Below, one piece after another: positions 8,987-19,538 of a stretch of 64,000 bases of DNA. This stretch comes from Dechloromonas sp. A34 (GTDB taxonomy: Bacteria; Pseudomonadota; Gammaproteobacteria; Burkholderiales; Rhodocyclaceae). Where the stretch lies: positions 868,001 to 932,000 of the forward strand of contig NZ_CP102486.1 of the NCBI RefSeq assembly GCF_026261605.1. Reading direction: 5' to 3'. A program made the position numbers and the translations under genes. Within the stretch, counting starts at the first letter, position 1, and every line of letters begins with the position of its first letter. The notes beneath the pieces are model-generated. The model did not search any database. It was not told the DNA's origin and saw only the letters and a list, made by a program, of their open reading frames with translations.

Positions 8987-10809
<1,823 letters not shown>

Positions 10810-10810
<1 letters not shown>

Positions 10811-11640
10811 TGGCGACCTACGCCATCGGTGACATCCAGGGTTGTTACGATTCCCTGCGCCGTTTGCTCGACCTTTGCGCCTTCGACCCGGCCGCCGACC
10901 GCCTCTGGCTGGTCGGCGACCTGGTCAATCGCGGGCCGCATTCGCTGGAAACGCTGCGCCTGATCAAATCACTGGGGCCGGCAGCGGTGACCGTGCTCGG
11001 TAATCACGACCTCTATCTGTTGATGGTGGCCGAGGGCGGCGCCAAGTTTCGCGGCAAGGACGACACTATCCAGGCCATTCTCGACGCTCCGGATTGTGCC
11101 GAACTGCTCGCCTGGCTGCGTTGCCAGCCGCTGTGTTTTACCGAGGGCAACTACTGCCTGGTCCATGCCGGCCTGCTGCCGCAATGGACGGCAGCCCAGG
11201 CCCGGGAACTGTCGTGTGAAGTGGAGGCTGCGCTGCAGGGGCCGGATTATCGCGAATTTATTCTTAACCTGTGGGGCAGCGAACCGGCCGGCTGGTCGGA
11301 CGACCTGACGGGCTGGCCACGTTTGCGGGTGATCGTCAATGCGATGACCCGGATGCGCTTCTGCACGCTGGCCGGGACCATGGAATTCAAGGTCAAGGGC
11401 AAGCTGGCCAATGCACCGGCCGGCCATCTGCCCTGGTTCGACCTGCCGAATCGGCAGAGTGCTGACGCTGTGCTGGTCACCGGCCACTGGTCGGCCCTCG
11501 GCCTGAAGATCACGCCGAATCTGCTGGCACTGGATTCCGGTTGCCTGTGGGGCGGCCATCTGACGGCATTCCGCCTGGAAGACCGGCAGCTTTTTCAGGT
11601 GGATTGCTCGGCTGGGGAAGCCCAGCCGCTAGAGCGATAG
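10810..11640 (+). CDS. apaH: Symmetrical bis(5'-nucleosyl)-tetraphosphatase
   Basis: 276 residues of the metallophosphatase superfamily: GDIQGCYDSL, LVGDLVNRGPHS and VLGNHDLYLL are the three metal-binding motifs, and DSGCLWGGHLTAFRLED is the usual C-terminal block. It hydrolyses Ap4A to two ADP and in other bacteria also removes NppN RNA caps. Its start overlaps the glmS stop by one base. Its last 131 bases are also read on the other strand as the tail of olsA. Confidence 0.95.
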
Positions 11641-12355
11641 CCTCGCGCGCCGCCGCGGCAACCTGGCGCCGGTCTTCGCCGTTCAGGCCACGTAGCGGCG
11701 TAGTGACCAGCCGGGCAATCAAACGCTTGCGGCCGAGAATCGCCCGCGTGCATTGGCCCATCGAAATACTCCCGTCGTAACGCGGCGCCAGGCTGCGCTG
11801 GCCGTCGAGTTCCCAGTAGGAGATCCCGACCGGCAGTACCGGTCGGCCCGCCGCCAACGCCGGCTGGATCAGGGCTGCATGGAAATGCAGCAAATGCGTG
11901 CCATCGGTCGTCGTGCCCTCGGGAAAGACGGCCACATATTTCCCCTGGTCCAATACTTTAGCGACCTGCTGATTGATGATCCGGGCATGGCCGCGGCTGC
12001 CGCGGCGCAGGAAGATCGTGTCGTTCTTCGCTGCCAGCCAGCCGATCAGGGGCCAGTGCCGCACCTCTTCCTTGGAAACGAAGGCGGCTGGCAGTACCGA
12101 GTTGATGACGTAGATATCGATCCACGAGATATGGTTGGCAACCACCAGCGCGCCGGGTACCGTATGGGTCAGGTCGGCTTCGACCTCGACGCCGAGCGTA
12201 TCGAGCAGCGCGATCGCCCAGCTGGATTTCAGGCGGCGGCGTACGGCCTCGCCGCAAACCGGAAAAACGCAAAGGACGACCAAAGCCCCGCTGGCGATCA
12301 GCAGGGCCAGGCGAAACAGCCGGAAGGCGCGAATCAGGAAAGTGGTTTCGTTCAG
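11510..12355 (-). CDS. olsA: Lyso-ornithine lipid / 1-acylglycerol-3-phosphate O-acyltransferase, OlsA-like
   Basis: 281 residues with an N-terminal membrane anchor (LFRLALLIASGALVVLCVF), the acyltransferase HX4D motif NHISWID, the glycerolipid motif FPEGTTTDG and VLPVGISY. The partner gene olsB lies directly upstream, so the natural reading is acylation of lyso-ornithine lipid; a plain PlsC role is possible. The only codon near the upstream stop that gives a full domain is CTG at 12355, overlapping the olsB stop (CTGA); the alternative is an ATG at 12466 deep inside olsB. The last 44 residues are encoded antisense to apaH and look non-conserved. Confidence 0.78.
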   Translation of the reverse strand: MNETTFLIRAFRLFRLALLIASGALVVLCVFPVCGEAVRRRLKSSWAIALLDTLGVEVEADLTHTVPGALVVANHISWIDIYVINSVLPAAFVSKEEVRHWPLIGWLAAKNDTIFLRRGSRGHARIINQQVAKVLDQGKYVAVFPEGTTTDGTHLLHFHAALIQPALAAGRPVLPVGISYWELDGQRSLAPRYDGSISMGQCTRAILGRKRLIARLVTTPLRGLNGEDRRQVAAAAREAIALAAGLPQPSNPPEKAAGLPGGMPSDGRPTGNRNPVPADSA

Positions 12356-13110
12356 TCTGCTTGTCCCAGGTAATGTTTGGCGTAACGGTTGGCGACCTTG
12401 GCCATCGGCAACAGGATGGGCAGGTCGGCTGTATTGAAATCGGGATCCCAGGCCGGTTCGCCGCAAATCCAGGCGCCAGCCCGCAGATAGCCCTTGATCA
12501 GCGGCGGCGTTTCGGCCGGCTGGTCGCTCTGGAGTGCGGCCAGCGGTAGCGGGCAGCGCGGGAAGACGCGGTATTCGGCCGGCCCGAGGTGCTCGGCCAG
12601 GCGATTATACAAGCTGGCGGCGGCATGCCCGCCGTCGGCCATGCTGATCGAGGCGCAGCCCATCAGGTAGTCGTAACTACCCTCCGACATATACTCGGCG
12701 AGGCCTGCCCAGAGCAGGGTGATCGTCGCCCCGGTGCGGTAGTCGGGATGGACGCAGGAGCGGCCAATCTCGACCAGGCGGGAGCGCAGATGCTGCAGAC
12801 GCGTCAGGTCGAATTCGTTTTCGGAGTAGTAGCCGATCTGCCGGGCGTTTTCCGGGGACAGAATGCGGTAGGTGCCGACAATCTCGCCGCTCTGCGTATC
12901 GCGGACGACAAGATGCGTGCAATACGGGTCGTAAATGTCGTGATCGACGCCCGGCGTGCGGCTCGGCAGATTGGCCCCCATTTCGCCGGCAAAGACGCGG
13001 TAGCGCAGGCGCTGGGCTTCGAGAATGTCGCTCTGGGTGCGGGCGAAGCCGACCGCCAGGCTCGGGCGTTTGGCGCGGCGTTGTGCGGCGCCGCTCTGTA
13101 GTTCTTCCAT
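12352..13110 (-). CDS. olsB: L-ornithine N(alpha)-acyltransferase, OlsB-like (GNAT family)
   Basis: 252 residues with the hemolysin-like acyltransferase pattern: ILEAQRLRYRVFAGEMGA, DHDIYDPYCTHLVV, GTYRILSP, EIGRSCVHPDYRTGATI and LIKGYLRAGAWICGEPAWD. OlsB transfers a 3-hydroxyacyl group from acyl carrier protein to ornithine, the first step of the phosphate-free membrane lipid made by many Proteobacteria. olsA follows in the same transcript. GGAGAA lies 7 bases before the ATG, but it is inside a 9-bp hairpin (13112-13140), suggesting control of translation. Confidence 0.85.
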   Translation of the reverse strand: MEELQSGAAQRRAKRPSLAVGFARTQSDILEAQRLRYRVFAGEMGANLPSRTPGVDHDIYDPYCTHLVVRDTQSGEIVGTYRILSPENARQIGYYSENEFDLTRLQHLRSRLVEIGRSCVHPDYRTGATITLLWAGLAEYMSEGSYDYLMGCASISMADGGHAAASLYNRLAEHLGPAEYRVFPRCPLPLAALQSDQPAETPPLIKGYLRAGAWICGEPAWDPDFNTADLPILLPMAKVANRYAKHYLGQAD

Positions 13111-13111
13111 G

Positions 13112-13140
13112 CTGTTCTCCGTCGTGGTGATGGAGAACAG
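13112..13140 (-). promoter_or_regulatory. Hairpin sequestering the olsB ribosome-binding site
   Basis: On the minus strand CTGTTCTCC (13140-13132) and GGAGAACAG (13120-13112) are exact complements around an 11-base loop. The 3' arm contains the Shine-Dalgarno GGAG of olsB and ends two bases before its ATG. There is no T-run, so a terminator is unlikely. Translational control is inferred from position only. Confidence 0.6.
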
Positions 13141-13190
13141 TCTGGAAGCCCGGCATTACAGGGCTATTGCAGGCGTTTTACGCCGCCATT

Positions 13191-13640
13191 TCAACGCGTG
13201 ACCCGGGTTTCGCCACCGGTGGACAGCAGACGGACGCGATCGCCCGGACGAAACTCGGCGGCGTCGCCTTCCTGGACTATCGCCAGAAACTGGCCGTTAT
13301 CCAGTTTGACGGTGATCTCCAGAGCCTGGCGGCGGGTGACGCCTTCCTCGATCGCGGCACCGGCCAGTCCGCCGGCGACGGCGCCGATCACCGCAGTCAC
13401 CGCCGAGCCCTGGCCGTGGCCCAGGGTGCTGCCGGCGATGCCACCGACCGCCGCGCCAGCCATTGGCCCGACGGCCGATTTGGTGCCCTCCATGGTGACC
13501 GGGCGCACCGATTCGACGATTCCCATGCGGATGGTCTGCTCGCGACGGGCCTGATCGCGGCTATAGACGTCGCCGGATTTGCTGCTCGCGCAGCCGGCCA
13601 GCAAGGCTGCGGCGATCAGTAAAAAGGATAGTGTTTTCAT
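13191..13640 (-). CDS. Glycine-zipper 2TM-domain outer-membrane lipoprotein (SlyB-like)
   Basis: 149 residues. MKTLSFLLIAAALLAGC is a lipoprotein signal with the lipobox LAGC, followed by a mature part with a glycine-zipper hairpin (VGPMAGAAVGGIAGSTLGHG and IGAVAGGLAGAAIEEG) and a C-terminal beta-rich region. The family (SlyB/PcP) sits in the outer membrane and affects envelope stability. The ATG at 13640 is chosen because the signal peptide starts there; a TTG three codons earlier is less likely. The PfkB kinase gene ends 9 bases upstream, so they may share a transcript. Confidence 0.88.
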   Translation of the reverse strand: MKTLSFLLIAAALLAGCASSKSGDVYSRDQARREQTIRMGIVESVRPVTMEGTKSAVGPMAGAAVGGIAGSTLGHGQGSAVTAVIGAVAGGLAGAAIEEGVTRRQALEITVKLDNGQFLAIVQEGDAAEFRPGDRVRLLSTGGETRVTR

Positions 13641-13649
13641 GGTTGGCAA

Positions 13650-14585
13650 TTACCAGGGCAGGGATCCGAAGGCGCGCTGATAGCGGGCGGCGATTTCTTC
13701 ACGGCTCGGCTGGTGGTTCTGGCCGCCGCGGTGGGCGATCTTGATGGCGCCCATCACTGCTGCCAGGCGGCCGGTGGCCAGCCAGTCGAAGCCGTTGGCG
13801 ATGCCGTAGAGCAGGCCGGAGCGGTAGGCATCGCCGCAACCGGTCGGGTCGAGAATGTCGTCGGCCGGGACGCAGGGGATATCGTAACGCTGACCAGCGG
13901 CCCGGATTTCCGAGCCCTCGCCGCCCTTGGTGACGATCAGGGCCTTGACCTCGTCGGCCAGCTGGTCGAGGCTGCGGCCGGTGCGGTCGCAAAGCAGTTT
14001 GGCCTCGTAGTCGTTGAAGCAGGCATAGTCGGCCAGGCGCATGAAGTCGAGCAGTTCGTCGCCGTTGAACATCGGCAGACCCTGGCCCGGATCGAAGACG
14101 AAGGGGACGCCGGCTGTCGCGAAATCGCGGGCGTGCTGCATCATGCCTTCGCGCCCGTCCGGGGCGACGATGCCGAGTTTGGCCGATGGCGCGTGCTCAA
14201 CCTTGTTGAGGTGGGAAAAGCTCATGGCGCCGGGATGGAAGGCGGTGATCTGGTTGTCGTCGAGATCGGTGGTGATGAAGGCCTGCGCCGTGAAGCCGCC
14301 AGGGACGTGGCGGACGTGGGTGCGCGGCAGGCCGAGCTTGTCCAGGCGTTCGAGATAGGGGGCGGCATCGTCACCGACGGTGGCCATGATCAGCGGCTCG
14401 CCGCCGAGCAACATCAGGTTGTAGGCGATATTGCCGGCACAGCCGCCGAACTCGCGGCGCATTTCCGGCACCAGGAAAGCGACGTTCAGAATGTGAATCT
14501 GTTCGGGCAGGATGTGGTTCTTGAAGCGGTCCGGGAAGACCATGATGTTGTCGAAAGCCAGCGAACCGCAGATAAGTGTCGTCAT
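13650..14585 (-). CDS. PfkB-family sugar/nucleoside kinase (adenosine kinase-like)
   Basis: 311 residues. The two ribokinase signatures are present: EFGGCAGNIAYNLMLLGG near residue 45 and DDILDPTGCGDAYRSGLLYG near residue 240, whose aspartate is the catalytic base. The N-terminus TLICGSLAFDNIMVFPDRF matches the adenosine-kinase-like carbohydrate kinases common in Betaproteobacteria. Substrate cannot be fixed from sequence. It starts 6 bases after the stop of the DUF3426 gene. Confidence 0.85.
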   Translation of the reverse strand: MTTLICGSLAFDNIMVFPDRFKNHILPEQIHILNVAFLVPEMRREFGGCAGNIAYNLMLLGGEPLIMATVGDDAAPYLERLDKLGLPRTHVRHVPGGFTAQAFITTDLDDNQITAFHPGAMSFSHLNKVEHAPSAKLGIVAPDGREGMMQHARDFATAGVPFVFDPGQGLPMFNGDELLDFMRLADYACFNDYEAKLLCDRTGRSLDQLADEVKALIVTKGGEGSEIRAAGQRYDIPCVPADDILDPTGCGDAYRSGLLYGIANGFDWLATGRLAAVMGAIKIAHRGGQNHQPSREEIAARYQRAFGSLPW

Positions 14586-14591
14586 GTTGAG

Positions 14592-15619
14592 TCAGGGATA
14601 GAAAATGTAAAGTCGGTAGCCGGCGGCGCCGATGTCGCGGGCTTCGATCCACAGGCGAACGGCGACTTCGCCGTTGGCCGGGAAAGCCTCCGGACTGATC
14701 GCCGGTGGCAGGTAGTCGGTGGCGTTCATTACCCGGCGCGAGACCACGGTATCGCTGGTGTCGGTCAGGGTCAGTTCCAGGGCAGGCCAAGCTTGGGCGT
14801 AGTTTGCCCGGTTGTGCAGCGTCGCATTCAAAACGAACAGGCCGCGGGCGTTATCGGATTGCAGGTCGGAGGTGTCGATGGCCACCAGGTCGACATTGCG
14901 TGGCATGGGGATATCGATGGCGGCCAACTCGAACAGTCTGGCCGCATCCGGCAGGCGTAGTACGACCTCGCTCCGGAAGTAATAGAGCAGTTGGCCGGAG
15001 AGGGCCAAAAGCAGCAAGGTGGCGACCAGGACAAAGGGCCACACGGCATGCCTGGGCGATTCGCCGGCAAAGCCGCCGGGGCCGGCGGCAGCCAGCGTTC
15101 CCGCCGCCCAGCGGTTGTAGCCCGGCGTATCACTGAATTCGCGGGCGGCCACCAGGCCGGCTTCGCGTGCGGCGAGGGTCGACTCCTCGAGTGTTTCAGG
15201 GGGCTTTCGATAGCTGCTTCGGGTGTGGCCTCGGTGGCCTCGGTCTCCGGCACGGATTCGGCGACGGTCTCGTCGTGGGCCTCGTGCAGCGTTGCCTCGG
15301 TGGCTGTTTCGAGCGGCGCGGATTCAAATTGTTCGACGGGTGGATCAACGACTTCAGCAGGGGGCGAAGCGAGTGTTGGGCTGTCGTCGGCGCGGCTGGG
15401 ATCGTCGGCTATTAGTTGCCTGACCGGTTCGGATGCAAGCTTGACTTCAACTGCTTCGGCGGTCTCATGCTCGGTCGGTGTGAGCCCCTCCGGCAGGAAT
15501 TCGTCAAAGGCATTGAAAATGCGCGAACACTGACCGCAACGGACCTTGCCAGCCTTCAGGCGCAGCTGCTCGGACGTGACACGAAAGATCGTGCCACAGT
15601 CCGGGCATCGTGTCCGCAT
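14592..15619 (-). pseudogene. MJ0042 zinc-ribbon / DUF3426 membrane protein, frameshifted
   Basis: The reading frame starting at 15619 (MRTRCPDCGTIFRVTSEQL, then VRCGQCSRIFNAFDEF) encodes a four-cysteine zinc ribbon and an acidic low-complexity region, then loses sense at a run of five G on the plus strand (15199-15203). Another frame then carries on with ESTLAAREAG, one transmembrane helix (VWPFVLVATLLLLALSGQLL) and a DUF3426 domain ending at 14592. Adding one base to the homopolymer gives a continuous protein of about 342 residues, the usual zinc-ribbon + TM + DUF3426 layout. The start overlaps the prmA stop (TGATG). Function unknown; likely an inner-membrane protein. Confidence 0.8.
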
Positions 15620-16509
15620 CAGGGCTTGGACCCGGCTAGGCATACCCAGTCCTCGCGCACGTCGGCCACCTGGAGGGGCAACCACTGAGCGTAAATGCCA
15701 ATGATTTCCTCGGCCTGCTCACGCAGGATGCCGGACAGCGCGAGACGTCCGCCGGAGCGCACGTGGGCGCAAATGGCGGGAGCAAGAACACGGAGCGGAT
15801 TGGAGAGGATGTTGGCCACGACAACATCATACTCGCCGGCGACCGGCTCTGCCGAGTCGGCAAACAGCGCGCTGACGCCATTGCGCTCGGCATTGGCGCG
15901 CGCCGCGTCGACCGCCAGGGGGTCGATGTCGACGCCAGCCACTCGGCCGGCTCCCAGGCGCGCCGCGGCAATCGCCAGAATGCCCGAGCCACAGCCGTAA
16001 TCGAGTACCGTGCAGTCAGCGGAAACGTTGCGTTCCAGCCACTCGAGACAGAGGCGGGTGGTCGGGTGCGAGCCAGTGCCAAAGGCCATGCCGGGGTCGA
16101 GAATCAAATTGACGGCCGAGGGGTCGGGCGATTCGTGCCAGGACGGCACGATCCACAGCCGTTCGGAAACGCGGATCGGATCGAATTGCGACTGGGTCAG
16201 TTGCACCCAATTTTGTTCCGCGACTTGATCAATGGTAAAGACCGGCGTCTCGCCGAGGCCGATGGCTGCCGCCGCGGCGCCCAGCAGAGCTGCCGCATCG
16301 GCATCGGGTTCGAGCAGGGTGACGACGCGCGAATGCGTCCACCCCGGTGAATTGACCGAACCCGGCTCGCCGAACTGCGGTTGCTCGTCCGGCGTGCCGG
16401 CATCGGCATCCTCGATCGAGGCCGAGAGGGCCCCGGCTTCGAGCAAGGCATCGCACAGCGGTTCGGCGTGCGCTACATCGGTCAGGAAGCTGACACTTTG
16501 CCAACTCAT
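15619..16509 (-). CDS. prmA: Ribosomal protein L11 methyltransferase
   Basis: 296 residues. Residues 1-100 form the PrmA substrate domain (MSWQSVSFLTDVAHAEPLCD); the catalytic half has the SAM motif VLDYGCGSGILAIAAARLGA, the PrmA marker LDPGMAFGTGSHPTTRLCLE and VVANILSNPL, which replaces the NPPY motif. It methylates ribosomal protein L11 in the cytoplasm. It lies directly downstream of accC (3-base gap), an arrangement common in Betaproteobacteria. Confidence 0.95.
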   Translation of the reverse strand: MSWQSVSFLTDVAHAEPLCDALLEAGALSASIEDADAGTPDEQPQFGEPGSVNSPGWTHSRVVTLLEPDADAAALLGAAAAAIGLGETPVFTIDQVAEQNWVQLTQSQFDPIRVSERLWIVPSWHESPDPSAVNLILDPGMAFGTGSHPTTRLCLEWLERNVSADCTVLDYGCGSGILAIAAARLGAGRVAGVDIDPLAVDAARANAERNGVSALFADSAEPVAGEYDVVVANILSNPLRVLAPAICAHVRSGGRLALSGILREQAEEIIGIYAQWLPLQVADVREDWVCLAGSKP

Positions 16510-16512
16510 CGC

Positions 16513-17871
16513 TTAGCGCTTCACTTCGCCCTTGTCGGCGAGCTTTTGTTCGAGGTAGTGAATACTGGTGCCGCCCTCGACGAAACGGGCATCCTGCATC
16601 AGTTCCTGGTGGAGCGGGATATTGGTCTTAATGCCCTGAACGCTCATCTCGGACAGCGCGATGCGCATGCGGCGGATGGCCTGTTCGCGGGTATCGCCGT
16701 AGGCGATGACCTTGGCGACCATCGAGTCGTAGTGCGACGGCACGGTGTAGCCCTGATAGATGTGCGAGTCGACACGGATGCCGGGGCCGCCGGGCGGGTG
16801 GTAGAAATCGATCTTGCCGGGACAGGGCACGAACGTGAAGGGATCTTCAGCGTTGATGCGGCATTCGATGGCATGGCCGCGGAAAACGATGTCCTTCTGC
16901 TTGTAGCGCAGCTTCTCGCCGGCAGCGACGCGAATCTGCTCCTGGACGATATCGACCCCGGTGATCATTTCGGTAACCGGATGCTCGACCTGAACGCGGG
17001 TGTTCATTTCGATGAAATAGAACTCGTTGTTTTCGTAGAGGAACTCGAACGTGCCAGCGCCACGGTAACCGATCTTGCGACAGGCTTCGGCACAGCGTTC
17101 GCCGATCCGGTTGATCAGGCGGGCCGGAATATGCGGGGCCGGCGCCTCTTCGATGACTTTCTGGTGGCGACGCTGCATCGAGCAGTCGCGCTCGCCGAGA
17201 TAAATCGCGTTCTTGTATTCGTCGGCCATGACCTGGATTTCCACATGGCGCGGATTTTCCAGATATTTCTCCATGTAGACCGCCGGATTGCCGAAGAAGC
17301 TTCCGGCTTCCTGGCGGGTCATCGCCACGGCATTGACCAACGCGGCTTCGGTATGCACGACACGCATGCCGCGGCCACCACCGCCGCCGGCCGCCTTGAT
17401 GATCACCGGGTAGCCGACGGCGCGCGCGATTTTGACGATTTCCTTCGGATCTTCCGGCAATTCGCCTTCCGAACCTGGGACGCAGGGCACCATGGCTTCC
17501 TTCATCGCGTTCTTGGCCGATACCTTGTCGCCCATCAGGCGAATGGTTTCGGCGCGCGGACCGATGAAGACGAAACCGGAAGTCTCGACACGCTCGGCGA
17601 AGTCGGCGTTTTCGGAAAGGAAACCGTAGCCCGGGTGAATGGCCTGGGCATCGGTGACTTCCGCGGCCGAAATGATCGCCGGGACGTTCAGGTAGCTCAG
17701 CGTCGATGATGCCGGACCGATGCAGACCGACTCGTCGGCCAGCTTGACGTATTTTGCCTCGCGGTCGGCCTCGGAGTGCACTACCACGGTCTTGATGCCA
17801 AGTTCGCGGCAGGCGCGCTGAATGCGCAGGGCGATCTCGCCGCGATTCGCGATTAGAACCTTTTCGAACAT
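16513..17871 (-). CDS. accC: Acetyl-CoA carboxylase, biotin carboxylase subunit
   Basis: 452 residues from [20 protein letters not shown]. The ATP-grasp domain carries [12 protein letters not shown], the HVEIQV and [20 protein letters not shown] segments and the catalytic [14 protein letters not shown] block. It carboxylates biotin on AccB with ATP and bicarbonate, the first half reaction of malonyl-CoA synthesis. Another ATG two codons upstream (17877) lies closer to the accB stop and could be the start. It is downstream of accB with a 7-base gap, so co-transcribed. Confidence 0.96.
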   Translation of the reverse strand: MFEKVLIANRGEIALRIQRACRELGIKTVVVHSEADREAKYVKLADESVCIGPASSTLSYLNVPAIISAAEVTDAQAIHPGYGFLSENADFAERVETSGFVFIGPRAETIRLMGDKVSAKNAMKEAMVPCVPGSEGELPEDPKEIVKIARAVGYPVIIKAAGGGGGRGMRVVHTEAALVNAVAMTRQEAGSFFGNPAVYMEKYLENPRHVEIQVMADEYKNAIYLGERDCSMQRRHQKVIEEAPAPHIPARLINRIGERCAEACRKIGYRGAGTFEFLYENNEFYFIEMNTRVQVEHPVTEMITGVDIVQEQIRVAAGEKLRYKQKDIVFRGHAIECRINAEDPFTFVPCPGKIDFYHPPGGPGIRVDSHIYQGYTVPSHYDSMVAKVIAYGDTREQAIRRMRIALSEMSVQGIKTNIPLHQELMQDARFVEGGTSIHYLEQKLADKGEVKR

Positions 17872-17878
17872 GGCCATA

Positions 17879-18322
17879 TTAGCCAATCACAAATAGCGGT
17901 TCGCCAAACTCGACCGGTTCGCCATTGTCGAGCAGGATGGCCTTGACCACGCCGGAAGCGTCGGCCTCGATCTCGTTGAGCAGCTTCATGGCTTCGATGA
18001 TGCACAGGGTTTCGCCTTGCTTGACGGACTGACCGATCTGCACGAAGGCTTCGGCGCCCGGCGATGGCGAACGGTAGAAGGTGCCGACCATCGGCGATTT
18101 GACGACATGGCCTTCCGGTAGTTCGTCGTCGAGATCGACCGCCGAAACCGACGGTGCGGCAGCGGGCATCGGGGGCGGCGCAGCGTAATACTGCTGCGGC
18201 GCAGCGACCGTGCCGTAATGCTTGGCGATGCGTACTTTTTCTTCGCCTTCGGTGACTTCCAGTTCCGAAATGCCGGATTCCTGTACGAGGTCGATGAGTT
18301 TCTTGAGTTTACGCAAATCCAT
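17879..18322 (-). CDS. accB: Acetyl-CoA carboxylase, biotin carboxyl carrier protein
   Basis: 147 residues: an N-terminal helical part ([20 protein letters not shown]), a proline/alanine-rich hinge, and the biotinyl domain, where [13 protein letters not shown] contains the lysine that carries biotin. It shuttles carboxyl groups between AccC and the carboxyltransferase. The ATG at 18322 follows a GGGAG ribosome site and matches homologue starts; a longer form from 18346 is unlikely. Confidence 0.96.
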   Translation of the reverse strand: MDLRKLKKLIDLVQESGISELEVTEGEEKVRIAKHYGTVAAPQQYYAAPPPMPAAAPSVSAVDLDDELPEGHVVKSPMVGTFYRSPSPGAEAFVQIGQSVKQGETLCIIEAMKLLNEIEADASGVVKAILLDNGEPVEFGEPLFVIG

Positions 18323-18378
18323 GGATGACTCCCTTCTGTATTGCACCGCAGAGGCGCAAGCGCCCGGCCGAAGCCGGA

Positions 18379-18858
18379 CTATTCAATATTGAGTTTGTTA
18401 AGCAGGTATTCAAGGGCCAGCCGATAGCCCTCGTGACCCAGTCCGCAGATGACGCCGATGGCCAGGTCGGAAAAGTAGGAGTGCTGCCGGAAAGGCTCCC
18501 GGGCATGCACATTGGAGAGATGCACTTCGACAAAGGGAATCGCCACTGCCGCCAGGGCATCGCGCAAGGCCACGCTGGTATGCGTGTAGGCCGCCGGATT
18601 GATGATGATCGCGCGCACACCCTGTTCGCGAGCGGCGTGAATGCGCTCGATCAGCGCACCTTCGTGGTTGCTCTGGAAGGCCTCGAGATCAACACCGACG
18701 TTTTCGGCCATGCGGGCCAACGCCATGTTGATGTCCGCCAAGGTCATTCGACCGTAATGTTCGGGTTCTCGGGTGCCAAGCAGGTTCAGATTCGGGCCAT
18801 GCACCACCAGGATGCGAGCCTTTTCGACCGGCTTGGAAGCTGTTTTTCGCTTCGTCAT
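18379..18858 (-). CDS. aroQ: Type II 3-dehydroquinate dehydratase
   Basis: 159 residues. The family motifs are visible: [19 protein letters not shown] with the catalytic tyrosine, [31 protein letters not shown] and [18 protein letters not shown] with the catalytic histidine. It makes 3-dehydroshikimate in aromatic amino-acid synthesis. It lies 56 bases upstream of accB on the same strand, the usual aroQ-accB-accC order. Confidence 0.96.
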   Translation of the reverse strand: MTKRKTASKPVEKARILVVHGPNLNLLGTREPEHYGRMTLADINMALARMAENVGVDLEAFQSNHEGALIERIHAAREQGVRAIIINPAAYTHTSVALRDALAAVAIPFVEVHLSNVHAREPFRQHSYFSDLAIGVICGLGHEGYRLALEYLLNKLNIE

Positions 18859-18897
18859 AGCAGCAAGTTTGCCGCAAATCGCAGCACGTTGTCTAGT

Positions 18898-19488
18898 CTA
18901 TTCCGAAATCAAGGCCTGTAGGGCATCGGCTCGGATGCGCTCGCGCGGCCGCCCGTCGCGATGCTTCAGGCTCACCCTTTCAAGATGCGGCGGCATGATA
19001 ACAAGGTTTGCATCGACTGTATCGGTTTCCATGACCAGCACCGCCTCGACCCGTTCGTTGCGCGGTTCGACATGCTCGATGTCGATGCCGCGATTGAGCA
19101 GGAAAATCTCGACCTCCTTGGCGCTGTCGGCAAACAGCAGGATGTCGATGTGCGAATGCTCGCCGGCGGTACCATCGAGCACCGAACCGGTCAGGTAGGG
19201 GTTGAAGTCGGCCAGCAGTTTCAGCAGATCGAGCGCCGAGTGGCGCATGGCGGCCAGCATCTCGACGTGCTCCTCGCCTTGGTAGAGAGTCCGGTAGGCG
19301 CGCAGCTCGGCTTCGACTTCGGCGTTGTCGGGCAGGGCGACATGCTCGGTCAGTCCGAGCTGGCGGGCGGCCTTGCGTTTGGCGAGGTGATAGTCGGTGA
19401 TGCCGTCTTCCGCCATCAGGCGGGCAGCGGCGCTGGCAATGCTGGCCCGGGCGCTGGCGCTCGGGCGGGGCCGTTCATGGCGGGGCAT
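18898..19488 (-). CDS. Conserved hypothetical protein with nucleotidyltransferase-like segment
   Basis: 196 residues, no signal peptide or membrane segment. The N-terminal half is helical (SIASAAARLMAEDGITDYHL, then KRKAARQLGL). Residues about 95-125, YLTGSVLDGTAGEHSHIDIL, resemble the GS-x(n)-DxD core of minimal nucleotidyltransferases, although the second acidic residue is not clear. It is divergent from mpl with 50 bases between starts. I cannot assign a substrate. Confidence 0.7.
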   Translation of the reverse strand: MPRHERPRPSASARASIASAAARLMAEDGITDYHLAKRKAARQLGLTEHVALPDNAEVEAELRAYRTLYQGEEHVEMLAAMRHSALDLLKLLADFNPYLTGSVLDGTAGEHSHIDILLFADSAKEVEIFLLNRGIDIEHVEPRNERVEAVLVMETDTVDANLVIMPPHLERVSLKHRDGRPRERIRADALQALISE

Positions 19489-19538
19489 GGGGGCTCGATC
19501 AGGGTAAAATCGCCCCCATTCTAACGGGTCTATGTGAC

